Source: Kofleriaceae bacterium (GTDB lineage Bacteria; Myxococcota_A; Polyangia; Haliangiales; Haliangiaceae). Taken from it: a stretch of 34,583 bases of DNA. The stretch lies in contig JANXOP010000303.1 in assembly GCA_025357755.1 (NCBI GenBank), positions 1 through 34,583 of the forward strand, written 5' to 3'. The translations under genes were made by a program, and so were the position numbers. Below are positions 16,484 to 24,343 of the stretch, in pieces (the first letter of the stretch is position 1; every line of letters begins with the position of its first letter). Below the pieces are notes generated by a model that did no database searches, was not told the origin of the DNA, and saw only the letters and a list, made by a program, of their open reading frames with translations.

Positions 16484-16673
16484 CGGGGTGTGCTGGCGGT
16501 AATTGCAAACAGGCGACCATCCTCGGTCGCAGTGGTTCTTGACGGTTAGAGCTGGGGACAACAGACCCGACCGCAACAGCTGCCATGACCGCTGCATCGT
16601 TTTTGAATCGTCGTGAATCAGTGAGGAGCAGCGTCGTCCACCCTTGGTGGTTCCCGCGTGCGACGCTTCCGGC
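16484..16673. other. Divergent intergenic region, no gene seen
   Basis: These 190 bases separate two divergent genes and should contain both promoters. Composition is slightly less GC-rich than the flanks, with a TTTTTGAA stretch near 16600. I see no confident -10/-35 pair, RNA gene or long inverted repeat. Confidence 0.35.
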
Positions 16674-17450
16674 ATGGCGAAGGTCGTGGTTCCCCTTCCC
16701 GATATCGACTTCGATGTCACCGAGGTCGCGGTGCCTTGGAAGCTGCTGCGCGAGGCCGGCCACGAGGTGGTGTTCGCCACGGAAGCCGGTGGCCAAGGCC
16801 CCCTGCCGGCGTGCGATCCGCTGCTCCTCACCGGCGTGGTGTTCGGCAAGCTCGGCGCCCGCGCGGACGCGATCGCGTGCTATCGCGAGCTCGAGACGGC
16901 TGCAGAATTCACCCAGCCGCGCGCGTGGCACGAGGTGCGGGTCGACGAGCACGACGCGCTGTTCCTGCCTGGCGGTCATGCACCCGGTATGCGCCAGTAC
17001 CTGGGGAGTCCGCAGGTCCACGCCTTGATCACCGCGTTCTTCGCGACGCCCAAACCGATCGCGGCGATCTGTCACGGCGTCCTCGCCGCAGCACGTGCGA
17101 AGCAGGCGAATGGCAACTCGGTGCTGCATGGCAGCAAGACGACCTGCTTGCCGAAATACATGGAGCGCGCTGCGTACCTCTCGACGTTCTGGCGCCGCGG
17201 CCGCTACTACCGCACGTATCCGAAGTACGTCGAAGACGAGGTGTGCGAGGCGCTCGCGAAGCCAGAAGACTTCGTGCGCGGCCCTCGCGAGCTCTCGCAG
17301 CGCGGGACGCGCGACGACGATCGTGCGGCCTTCGTCGTCGAGGACGGGCGCTATGTCTCCGCGCGCTGGCCCGGCGATGCGTGGCTGATCGGGAAGAAGC
17401 TGATCGAGCGCTTGCCGGTTGCTGCGCCACCGAGAGCGCTCCAGGCTTAA
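16674..17450 (+). CDS. DJ-1/PfpI family protein (class I glutamine amidotransferase-like)
   Basis: The protein has 258 residues from ATG at 16674. It has the DJ-1/PfpI layout: an N-terminal strand MAKVVVPLPD, the helix after VPWKLLREAGHEVVFATEAGG, the DALFLPGGHAPGM loop, and a nucleophile-elbow Cys in IAAICHGVLAAA. A Trp/Tyr-rich insertion (ERAAYLSTFWRRGRYYRTYPKY) and the DGRYVSARWPGDAW ending are typical of a larger PfpI subgroup. Members act as glyoxalase III/deglycase-like enzymes, chaperones or amidases; the exact activity is not predictable. Twelve bases separate it from the next operon, so it may be cotranscribed. Confidence 0.87.
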   Translation: MAKVVVPLPDIDFDVTEVAVPWKLLREAGHEVVFATEAGGQGPLPACDPLLLTGVVFGKLGARADAIACYRELETAAEFTQPRAWHEVRVDEHDALFLPGGHAPGMRQYLGSPQVHALITAFFATPKPIAAICHGVLAAARAKQANGNSVLHGSKTTCLPKYMERAAYLSTFWRRGRYYRTYPKYVEDEVCEALAKPEDFVRGPRELSQRGTRDDDRAAFVVEDGRYVSARWPGDAWLIGKKLIERLPVAAPPRALQA

Positions 17451-17462
17451 CGAGTCACCTCC

Positions 17463-19331
17463 ATGACGAGTCGTAAACCTATGCGGTGGTTCATGCTGTT
17501 GGCGCTCGTGATCGCGAGCGATTCGAGCGCGACGCACGAGCTCGGTGACTATCGCTACTTTCGTGCGCTCTCGATCGATCTCGTCGGTCGCCCGCCGACG
17601 CGCGACGAGCTCGCTGCGTACGACAAGGCGGACTTCGATCTCGATGCGTGGATCGAAGCGCATCTCACCGGCGCCGAGTACGCCGAACGCTTGCGCCGGA
17701 TCTACATGGATGCGCTGCGGCTCGAGATCGGGGGCAGCTTCCAGTACGTGCCGAATCCCGTGATGTTGCGCCGCCAGCAAGTCACGGGGCCCGATGGCAC
17801 CCCGATCTGGATCTACTTCCGGCGCGGCCAGCGCCGCACCGATGCGGCGCGCGATGGTGATTTCTGCCTGACCCAGGACGAGACCGGCCAACAATTTCCG
17901 ACGAACGCGGTCGCGACCGGGACCGCGAAGCCGGTCGCGCAAGCCGTACTCGATGCGAGGACGATCGTCGTCAAGCCGTGGTGGCTGTACGCCGATTATC
18001 GCGATGTCACGCCCGAGGATTTCGTCGCGCCGGATTGGGCGAAGCGGTTCCCGGGCTTCGTGCCCGCACCGGCCCTCCTGACCGAGCCCGATGGCAAGAC
18101 CCCTTCGATCGCGGTCCGCGTGTGCCGCGAAGAAGCGCAGACCGCCGACAGTGGTGCGGTCTACGTCTCGGGGCGCGCCGGTGTGAAGAAGGGCGAGCCG
18201 TTGCCCGGTGGTCGGATGTCGCAACCGCCAGGCGACTCGGGCTTCGCGAAGAATGCGAAGGGTCGCGCGGTGTCGTGCCTCTCGGGCACGGGCTTCTCGT
18301 CCTCGGTCGAGTGTGGTTGCGGCATCGGCCTCGAGCGCTGCTTGCCGAATGCGGGGCCGCAGAACGAAGCACAAGCGTTCGTGATCCCCGCGCGGACCCC
18401 ACTCGGCACCGCCATGCCCTTCGAGGCGAATCCTTCGCCGCCGGCTGCGTGGGTGCGGATGTGGTGGGGTGAAGAGGCGGCGCGCTTCCTCGATTCACTG
18501 TTCTCCGCGGATCGCGATTTCCGCGAGGTGCTGACCTCGCACGCGACGACCGTGAATGGCCCGCTCGCGCAGTTCTATCGCTTCCTCGCCGGCGCGAGCT
18601 GTTGCGGTCCCGGCGCGGATGCCGGCTACTCCGAGCCCGATCCGCTGTTCGATCCGGCCGCGGTGCCGCAGGCGCTCACGCCCGAGGACACCGCGACCTG
18701 GATGCCCGTCGCCGATCGTGGACCACACGCCTCGGGCATCCTGACGATGCCGGTGTTCCTCACGAAGTACGGCTCGCGCCGCGCGCGCGCACACGTGCTC
18801 TACAACGCGTTTCTCTGCAAAGACTTCATCGCGGATTCGGTGAAGCTGTCGCCTTCGAACGATCCGGATCTCACGAAGCGCGCGGGCTGCTCGTCGTGCC
18901 ATCAGACGCTCGAGCCGATGGCCGCGTACTTCACGCGCGTGCAGGAATCGGATTGGACCTGGTTGCCCGCGAGCATCTTCCCGATGACGCCGAAGCCCGA
19001 GGCCAAGTGCACCGGGCCGAAAGCCTCGGGCCTGTGCAAGCAGATCTACGATCAAGCGTTCGACAAGCTGCGTGGCGCGTACGCCTCGCCCGCGCACGGC
19101 GAGACCGGGCCGAACGGGCTCGCGCAGGAGCTCGTCACCGCGCCGGAGTTCGCGCCGTGCGTCGTGCAGAACGTGTCCGAATCGCTGCTCGGTCGCAGCC
19201 TCGCGCCTGAAGACGAGGCGTGGAAGACCCAGCTCGTCAAGGTGTTCGTCGACGGTGGCTACCGGATGAAGGCGCTCGTGCGCGCGATCGTGAAGTCGCC
19301 GCGCTATCGCGCCGGGAACGATCACACGTGA
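17463..19331 (+). CDS. Exported DUF1588/DUF1585-like protein with one c-type heme site
   Basis: The protein has 622 residues from ATG at 17463. A signal peptide (MRWFMLLALVIASDSSA) is followed by a DUF1549-like start (RYFRALSIDLVGRPPTRDEL). A Cys-rich middle (VSCLSGTGFSSSVECGCG, SCCG) follows. The C-terminal third has a DUF1588-like GILTMPVFLTKYGSRRARAHVLYNAFLC segment, a CxxCH heme-binding site in AGCSSCHQTLEPM (about 478-482), and a DUF1585-like tail (GGYRMKALVRAIVKSPRYR). Such proteins are found in planctomycetes and myxobacteria beside DUF1501 genes. It should act outside the cytoplasm as an electron-carrying or redox protein; the reaction is unknown. It overlaps the next gene by four bases (GTGA). 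It is the first gene of a four-gene unit. Confidence 0.82.
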   Translation: MTSRKPMRWFMLLALVIASDSSATHELGDYRYFRALSIDLVGRPPTRDELAAYDKADFDLDAWIEAHLTGAEYAERLRRIYMDALRLEIGGSFQYVPNPVMLRRQQVTGPDGTPIWIYFRRGQRRTDAARDGDFCLTQDETGQQFPTNAVATGTAKPVAQAVLDARTIVVKPWWLYADYRDVTPEDFVAPDWAKRFPGFVPAPALLTEPDGKTPSIAVRVCREEAQTADSGAVYVSGRAGVKKGEPLPGGRMSQPPGDSGFAKNAKGRAVSCLSGTGFSSSVECGCGIGLERCLPNAGPQNEAQAFVIPARTPLGTAMPFEANPSPPAAWVRMWWGEEAARFLDSLFSADRDFREVLTSHATTVNGPLAQFYRFLAGASCCGPGADAGYSEPDPLFDPAAVPQALTPEDTATWMPVADRGPHASGILTMPVFLTKYGSRRARAHVLYNAFLCKDFIADSVKLSPSNDPDLTKRAGCSSCHQTLEPMAAYFTRVQESDWTWLPASIFPMTPKPEAKCTGPKASGLCKQIYDQAFDKLRGAYASPAHGETGPNGLAQELVTAPEFAPCVVQNVSESLLGRSLAPEDEAWKTQLVKVFVDGGYRMKALVRAIVKSPRYRAGNDHT

Positions 19332-19984
19332 AGGCCGTCCTCTTCACGCTGCTCGCGGCGTGCGGCACCGGTGCGGTCACCGGCGGCGAGACCACCGCCC
19401 TGCCCGCGCATCAGACGCGCATGCTCGATACCACGCCGAAAGAGCGGCGCCGCATGGTGCCGCCCGAGGTCTACCTGCGCGCGTACCTCGCATGGTTCGG
19501 CGGGCTCGTACCGCTCGATGTCCAGAATCGTGCGCGGCCGAAGGGCCTGTTCGATGCGTGGGACGACTATCTCTCCGCGCTCGGCCTGCCCGATTACAAG
19601 ACCGATCTCCCGCGCCAGAACCAGAGCAACACGCTGATGCTCGCCACGCTCGGTCGCCTCGGCGAAGCGCTGTGCGTGCGCGCCGCCGAGCACGATCTGC
19701 ACGGCGGCAAGACCCCGCTCGATCAGCGCGTCGTGTTCGCGTTCGAGATGCCGGCACCAACTGCCGAAGCTGCCTTCGCCGAGCGCTTCGATGTCCTTCA
19801 CCGCACGTTCCTAGGCTATCCCGCGAAGCTCGCGCCCAGCGGTCGTACCGAGAAATTTCACGCGCTCTACAAGGACGTGGTCGCGCGCCACGCGAGCGTG
19901 AAGGGCTCCCTCACCGCCGACGAGACCGGCTGGGTCGCCGTGTGTACTGCCTTGATCGAACACCCCGAAGCGGAGCTCTACTGA
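19328..19984 (+). CDS. Lipoprotein of the DUF1501/heme operon, unknown function
   Basis: The protein has 218 residues from GTG at 19328, which overlaps the previous TGA (GTGA). The signal is VLFTLLAAC, with lipidated Cys at about 10. The chain is mostly helical with conserved-looking aromatic segments (VYLRAYLAWFGGL, FDAWDDYLSALGLPDY) and no heme or catalytic motif. It reads like a companion subunit that helps anchor or assemble the module. The next gene starts within its stop (TGATG). I do not recognise the family. Confidence 0.77.
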   Translation: MKAVLFTLLAACGTGAVTGGETTALPAHQTRMLDTTPKERRRMVPPEVYLRAYLAWFGGLVPLDVQNRARPKGLFDAWDDYLSALGLPDYKTDLPRQNQSNTLMLATLGRLGEALCVRAAEHDLHGGKTPLDQRVVFAFEMPAPTAEAAFAERFDVLHRTFLGYPAKLAPSGRTEKFHALYKDVVARHASVKGSLTADETGWVAVCTALIEHPEAELY

Positions 19985-21336
19985 TGATGAAGCGCCGGAC
20001 GTTTCTCCAATTGCTCGGCGCCGGATCGGCCACGCTCGCGATGCGTCGCCCGCTGTTCGCCGCGACCACGCAGGCCCCCGCCGACGAGTTCTTCGTGTTC
20101 ATCCACGCCAGTGGCGGCTGGGATGTCACGCTGTGGGCCGATCCGCGCAACGAGCGCAAGGGGCTCGTCGAGCCGGCCTCGACCGACAACACGGATCCGG
20201 CACCGCTCTCGCACTGGAAACCGACGAAGCTCGACGGTGACACCGATACGTTCGAGATCCTGACGCCCGCGAATAGTGGCCTGCGCTTCGGTCCTGGCAT
20301 CGGCGATCTGATCGATCTCCACGATCGGTTCACCGTGATCAACGGCCTCGCGATGAACACCGTGAGCCATCCCGATGGCACCTCGTTCTCGTGCACCGGT
20401 CGCCACCTCGCGGGTGGTCGCTCGCCGGCCGCCTCGATCGATGTCGCCCTCACGAACGAGCTCGGCACGATGCAGCTCCTGCCGGATGTCTCGATCAACT
20501 TTCCCTCGGCGTACATCGGCGAGCACCTCGATCGCCGCGCGATTCCCTTGCGCGTGGCGAACGCCGGCGTGATGGCAAAATCGCTCGCGCGCAGCGATGC
20601 GTATCTGCGCGATGACGACCGCGCGGCGATCACGGCGCTCCTGAGTGAAGAAGCGCACGCGCTCGCGGGGCACTCGGTCTACCCCGAGACGTTCGAGCGG
20701 CTCGCGAGCCAGGAGCAAGCCCTGCCGCGCCTGCTCGGCGATCAGTTGAAGACGGTGTTCACGCAGAAGGCGCTGCAGGATGCGTATCCGGCGTTCGACT
20801 ACAAGGCGAAGAACACCGGCAACGGTGCGCTCGGTGCCGCGTTCGCCGTCGAGGCGATGAAGCGCAACCTGGTCCGCTGCATGGGCTTCTCGCTCGGCGG
20901 CCTGGACACGCACAACCAGAACTACAAGCAGCACGCGCACACGCAGCAGGAGATCTTCGGCACGATCGCCTCGCTCGTGAAACTGCTCGATGCGACCCCG
21001 CACCCGAACAAGCGCGGCGCGAAGCTCTCGGAGCACACGCACATCCTGGTGTTCTCCGATTTCTGCCGCACGCCGCAGATCAACCTCAGCGGTGGTCGCG
21101 ATCACTATCCGAACAACTCCGCGCTCGTGATCTCACCGCGCTTCGTCGCGAACAAGGCCTTCGGCAAGACCGATCACGAGCAGGTGCTGCCTGCGGACGC
21201 GGGCCTGAACTTCTCCGATGGCCCGCGGCCGATCTCGCCGCCGGATCTCCTCGCGACGTTCCTCGCCGCGTTCGCGATCGAGCCGCGCAAGTACCTGCGA
21301 GACGGCGAAGTCGTCAAGGCGATGCTCCGCGCGTGA
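19984..21336 (+). CDS. DUF1501 protein, Tat-exported
   Basis: The protein has 450 residues from ATG at 19984 (a second ATG follows at once). It has a Tat-like signal peptide, KRRTFLQLLGAGSATLAM, with cleavage near PLFA. DUF1501 hallmarks follow: FVFIHASGGWDVTLWADPRNE, VINGLAMNTVSHPDG, SLGGLDTHNQNYKQH and the C-terminal VFSDFCRTPQINLSGGRDHYPN. The fold is related to the sulfatase/alkaline phosphatase superfamily, but no activity is established for the family. Tat export suggests it folds, perhaps with a metal, before crossing the membrane. It overlaps its neighbours on both sides, so the stoichiometry is probably coordinated. Confidence 0.9.
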   Translation: MMKRRTFLQLLGAGSATLAMRRPLFAATTQAPADEFFVFIHASGGWDVTLWADPRNERKGLVEPASTDNTDPAPLSHWKPTKLDGDTDTFEILTPANSGLRFGPGIGDLIDLHDRFTVINGLAMNTVSHPDGTSFSCTGRHLAGGRSPAASIDVALTNELGTMQLLPDVSINFPSAYIGEHLDRRAIPLRVANAGVMAKSLARSDAYLRDDDRAAITALLSEEAHALAGHSVYPETFERLASQEQALPRLLGDQLKTVFTQKALQDAYPAFDYKAKNTGNGALGAAFAVEAMKRNLVRCMGFSLGGLDTHNQNYKQHAHTQQEIFGTIASLVKLLDATPHPNKRGAKLSEHTHILVFSDFCRTPQINLSGGRDHYPNNSALVISPRFVANKAFGKTDHEQVLPADAGLNFSDGPRPISPPDLLATFLAAFAIEPRKYLRDGEVVKAMLRA

Positions 21337-22448
21337 GACTCGCACTGCTGCTTCTCGCCGCCTGTGGGGGTGCCGGCACGCTGCCGCTCGCCGCCGCCCC
21401 GGTCTCGGCGCTCGCCGACGTCCACGCCGATCAAGTCGTCACGCAGGGCGATGTCACCTACGCGCTCGGCGCGCAGCTCGCGATCGCGCGCGGTGGCAAC
21501 GTCACGACGCTCGTCCCGGTCGATTGCGGCACGCCGACCTGCCCCGCCCACGTGTGGACCAGCGCCGCCGCGATCCCTGCGCTCGATGGTGATGGGCGAT
21601 GGATCGTCGCGACGCGGTTCGATGGCACGCTCTGGCGCATCCGCCTCGACGGCGAGCTCGAGGCGATCGGCACGCGGTTCGGGATCACGCGGGAACCGTT
21701 CCGCGCGGTCGCTTCGGCGGGCTCGACCGTCGCAGTGTTGCTCGACCGCGGGCTGCTCGTGACCGGTGATGGTGTCCACATCACGCGCTACGATCTGGAT
21801 GGAACGAAGGCCTCGCTCGCGGTCGCGCAAGATCGGATCGCGCTCGCGAGCCCCAACGCGATTTCGGTGTGGAACCTTGCAGCTGGCACGCGCCGCACGT
21901 TCACGATCGAGAACGCGCACGCGGGCTTCCTCGATGCGGATGGCAAGGCGCCGCGCCTGGTCGCAAGCTCGTCGCGCGGCATCTGGATCGAGCATGGCGC
22001 CAAGCTCGAGCCCCTCGAGGTCGGCACGGTCGCTGCGTCCGCGATCGCCGGTGCGCGGCTCTGGCTCGAGGTCGGCAAGCGCCTCTACGTCGTCACCGAC
22101 ACCACGCCGCTCGACACCACGGTCGCGAGCGCCGGCAACGAGCCGATGTTCGGCGCGCCGAACGGCGATGTCTGGGTCGGCGATCACGGCCTGCGCCGCT
22201 ACTCGCTCGGCGCTTCGACCGGCGATCCGACCTGGACCGCGAAGATCCAGCCGATCTTCCAGCGCGTCTGCGCGCACTGCCATCTCCCGGGCGGCGACGC
22301 CGACATCGATCTCTCAACGTCCGCATCGTGGACGCTCGAGCACGACGAGATCGTGCGGCGCGTGCTGGTGACCAAGACGATGCCCCCAGCGGGGACCGTG
22401 CTCACCGACGACGATCGCGGCACGCTGACGAGCTGGTTGAAGCCGTAG
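21333..22448 (+). CDS. Lipoprotein with beta-propeller-like domain and C-terminal c-type heme
   Basis: The protein has 371 residues from GTG at 21333, overlapping the DUF1501 stop (GTGA). The signal is LALLLLAAC with lipidated Cys near 11. From about 30 to 290 the sequence is a run of short beta-strand repeats (GDVTYALGAQLAIARGG, GDGRWIVATRFDGTLWRIRLDG, GDVWVGDHGLRRYSLG), consistent with a propeller. The C-terminal 75 residues resemble a planctomycete-type cytochrome c domain: IQPIFQRVCAHCH gives the CxxCH, and TKTMPP supplies the likely distal Met. It would be a membrane-anchored electron carrier for the module. Last gene of the four-gene unit. Confidence 0.83.
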   Translation: MRLALLLLAACGGAGTLPLAAAPVSALADVHADQVVTQGDVTYALGAQLAIARGGNVTTLVPVDCGTPTCPAHVWTSAAAIPALDGDGRWIVATRFDGTLWRIRLDGELEAIGTRFGITREPFRAVASAGSTVAVLLDRGLLVTGDGVHITRYDLDGTKASLAVAQDRIALASPNAISVWNLAAGTRRTFTIENAHAGFLDADGKAPRLVASSSRGIWIEHGAKLEPLEVGTVAASAIAGARLWLEVGKRLYVVTDTTPLDTTVASAGNEPMFGAPNGDVWVGDHGLRRYSLGASTGDPTWTAKIQPIFQRVCAHCHLPGGDADIDLSTSASWTLEHDEIVRRVLVTKTMPPAGTVLTDDDRGTLTSWLKP

Positions 22449-22471
22449 GGTCGACATGCGACCCTGGCTTC

Positions 22472-22726
22472 GTGCCGCGCTCGCCAGATACGACGCCCGA
22501 AGCCGAGGCGATCCAGTTCGAGATCTATCGCAAGATGGGTCCGGCTCGCCGCACAGTGCTCGCCGCGCAGATGTCTGAGGAGGCGCGCGCGATCACGCTC
22601 GCTGGCATCCGGCATCGCCATCCCGAGTACGACGCCGAGACCGCGAAGTGGGCACTGTTCCGGATCCTCGTCGGCGACGAGCTGTTCGCGCGCGCGTGGC
22701 CCGCAGCGCCGCTCGTTGCGGCATGA
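22472..22726 (+). CDS. Small partner protein of a nucleotidyltransferase (toxin-antitoxin-like pair)
   Basis: The protein has 84 residues from GTG at 22472; no ATG is available. The chain is short, charged and helical with the segments FEIYRKMGPARRTVLAAQMSEEAR and LAGIRHRHPEYDAETAKWALFRILVGDELFARAW. I recall similar small proteins, with an AGIRxRHPxY core, directly before nucleotidyltransferase genes in several phyla. Its last bases overlap the next start (ATGA), so the two are coupled. A role as antitoxin or cofactor of the nucleotidyltransferase is inference from layout. No DNA-binding motif is clear. Confidence 0.72.
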   Translation: MPRSPDTTPEAEAIQFEIYRKMGPARRTVLAAQMSEEARAITLAGIRHRHPEYDAETAKWALFRILVGDELFARAWPAAPLVAA

Positions 22727-23289
22727 GCGAAAACGGCGTCCAGAACGCGCTACGAAGTGTGATGGTCGCGCTCGACGGCGCGGCGATCGGCTACATGGTC
22801 GTCGGTTCGTTCGCCAGCGCCACGCACGGTGAACCGCGCACCACCCGCGACCTCGACCTCGTGATCGATCCGACGCCACGACAACTCGACCAGTTTCTGG
22901 CAGCCATCGATGTGAACCAGTTCTACGTGGATACGGATGTGGCGCGTGATGCACTCCAGCGTCGTTCGATGTTCAACCTAATCGAGATGGCCTCCGGCTG
23001 GAAGATCGATCTCATCATCCGCAAGGAGCGCCCGTTCTCGATCGAGGAGCTAGCCCGTCGCTCGCCGATGCACGTTGTCGAGCTCGAGGTACCGACCGCG
23101 ACAGCGGAAGACACGATCATCGCGAAGCTCGAGTGGGCCAAGCTCGGAAGCTCCGAACGTCAGCTGATCGATGTCGCGGGCATCTTGCGTGTGCGAGGGA
23201 GTGCCCTCGAGCTCGCCTACATCGAGCACTGGGTCGACGAGCTGGCCCTTCGCGAACAATGGGATCGAGCGCGCACGTTCGCTACGTGA
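22723..23289 (+). CDS. Nucleotidyltransferase (AbiEii/MNT-like fold)
   Basis: The protein has 188 residues from ATG at 22723. The N-terminal half has the minimal nucleotidyltransferase signature: GSF in YMVVGSFASATHG (28-30), then TTRDLDLVID with the two metal Asp at about 43 and 45, and a third acidic candidate in GWKIDLIIRK. The C-terminal half is helical with KLEWAK and RQLIDVAGILRVRG, as in DUF6036/AbiEii-like proteins. These enzymes add NMPs to RNA or protein; relatives are toxins of type IV AbiE and MNT/HEPN pairs. Coupling to the small upstream protein supports a two-component system. No HEPN gene is present. Confidence 0.8.
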   Translation: MSENGVQNALRSVMVALDGAAIGYMVVGSFASATHGEPRTTRDLDLVIDPTPRQLDQFLAAIDVNQFYVDTDVARDALQRRSMFNLIEMASGWKIDLIIRKERPFSIEELARRSPMHVVELEVPTATAEDTIIAKLEWAKLGSSERQLIDVAGILRVRGSALELAYIEHWVDELALREQWDRARTFAT

Positions 23290-23304
23290 TATTCCGTCGA
23301 GGCG

Positions 23305-23754
23305 ATGGCGAAGAAGACCGTGCTGCCAACGGATGCGGCGAGCCGAGAGCTGCGCGCGTACGGGCTGACGTATCCCGGCGCGCACCTCAAGAGCCCGTGG
23401 CCCGGACACGGTGACCTCGCGGTCAAGGACAAGACCTTCGCGTACCTCACGATCGAAGGCGAACCGTTCCGAGTCTCGTGCAAGCTACCGACCTCGAGCG
23501 CGATGGTCGTCAACATGCCGTTCGCGAAGCCCACGGCCTACGGCCTCGGCAAGGCCGCCTGGGTCACGATGGAGTTTGTCGACGGTAAGGTCCCTGTCGA
23601 GATGATCAAGGAGCTGATCGACGAGAGTTATCGCGCGGTCGCGCCGAAGAAGCTCGTGCAGCAGCTCGATGCTGCGCTGACATCGAAGACGAAACCGGCG
23701 TCGAAGGCGAAGCCGGCCGCGAAGAAGCCCACGTCGAAGGCAACGAAGAAGTGA
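23305..23754 (+). CDS. MmcQ/YjbR-like protein with basic Lys/Ala-rich tail
   Basis: The protein has 149 residues from ATG at 23305. The first 115 residues fit the MmcQ/YjbR (CyaY-like fold) family: LTYPGAHLKSPWPGHGDLAVKDKTFAYLT, FRVSCKLP, a strand with GLGKAAWVTMEF and the helix IKELIDESYRAVAPKKL. The last 25 residues are a low-complexity tail of Lys, Ala, Pro, Ser and Thr resembling histone H1-type tails. The family is often called DNA-binding, though direct evidence is thin; the basic tail here would favour nucleic acid contact. It overlaps the next gene (GTGA). Confidence 0.82.
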   Translation: MAKKTVLPTDAASRELRAYGLTYPGAHLKSPWPGHGDLAVKDKTFAYLTIEGEPFRVSCKLPTSSAMVVNMPFAKPTAYGLGKAAWVTMEFVDGKVPVEMIKELIDESYRAVAPKKLVQQLDAALTSKTKPASKAKPAAKKPTSKATKK

Positions 23755-24236
23755 GACTCGCGTTCGCGTTGCTCGTCGCATGTAGCGAGCTGATCGCATG
23801 CAGCAAGGCCGCGCCGATCTCGGGATCGCCGACGGGCCTGGTCAACACACCCGCGATCGACGATTTTCGCGCGACCGAGCGCACCACTCTCGCCGCGTTC
23901 AACACGGCGCTCGGCCAGCAGCGGGCGAACCAGATCGACGAGCTCGGGCTCGCCGACGCGCTCGACAAGAACGTACTGCCACCGTGGCGCGAGCTCCGCA
24001 CTCGCATCTCGGCAGCGCCCATTCCTGAAGCCGACCGCGAGCTGTTCGCGACGCTGAACCGCTACATCGCCGAACGGCAGACTTCATGGGAGGCGTACTC
24101 CACTGCGCTGCGGAGCACCGACGACGCTGCAGCTGCGCCCCACTATGCGAAGTATCACGAGCAAACCGACGCCGCGACGACCGACGCGCAGCAGCTCGGA
24201 CAAGCGTTTCGTTCGTTCACCGCGCCAGGTCCGTAA
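23751..24236 (+). CDS. Small lipoprotein, unknown function
   Basis: The protein has 161 residues from GTG at 23751, overlapping the previous stop. The signal LAFALLVACSELIAC offers two possible lipobox Cys residues, the second being the better fit. The mature part is an all-helical bundle rich in Ala, Asp and Arg without Cys or catalytic motifs. Coupling to a cytoplasmic YjbR-like protein is odd because the two act in different compartments. No family recognised. Confidence 0.68.
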   Translation: MRLAFALLVACSELIACSKAAPISGSPTGLVNTPAIDDFRATERTTLAAFNTALGQQRANQIDELGLADALDKNVLPPWRELRTRISAAPIPEADRELFATLNRYIAERQTSWEAYSTALRSTDDAAAAPHYAKYHEQTDAATTDAQQLGQAFRSFTAPGP

Positions 24237-24343
24237 CGCGGGACGCGCGCGTCGAGCTGACGATGTCCGGCCCGCGGTTTTGCCGCGCCCCACGGGGCAC
24301 GTCGATGTCCGGTTCGCGTTCGATCCGCGCCCCACCTGTGACG
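24237..24343. other. Convergent intergenic gap, no clear terminator
   Basis: These 107 bases lie between two genes that converge. The segment near 24275 can form a five-base stem (CGCGG, loop TTTTG, CCGCG) but no U tract follows on either strand, so I do not call a terminator. No gene or RNA was seen. Confidence 0.35.

Noticed and set aside
16365..18374. Minus-strand open frame of 669 codons
   Set aside because: It is opposite the DJ-1/PfpI and DUF1588-like genes, is Arg/Asp-rich and shows no domain. Long antisense frames are expected at this GC content.
24270..24290. Possible terminator hairpin in the gap before the Old Yellow Enzyme gene
   Set aside because: Five-base stem only and no run of T on either strand.
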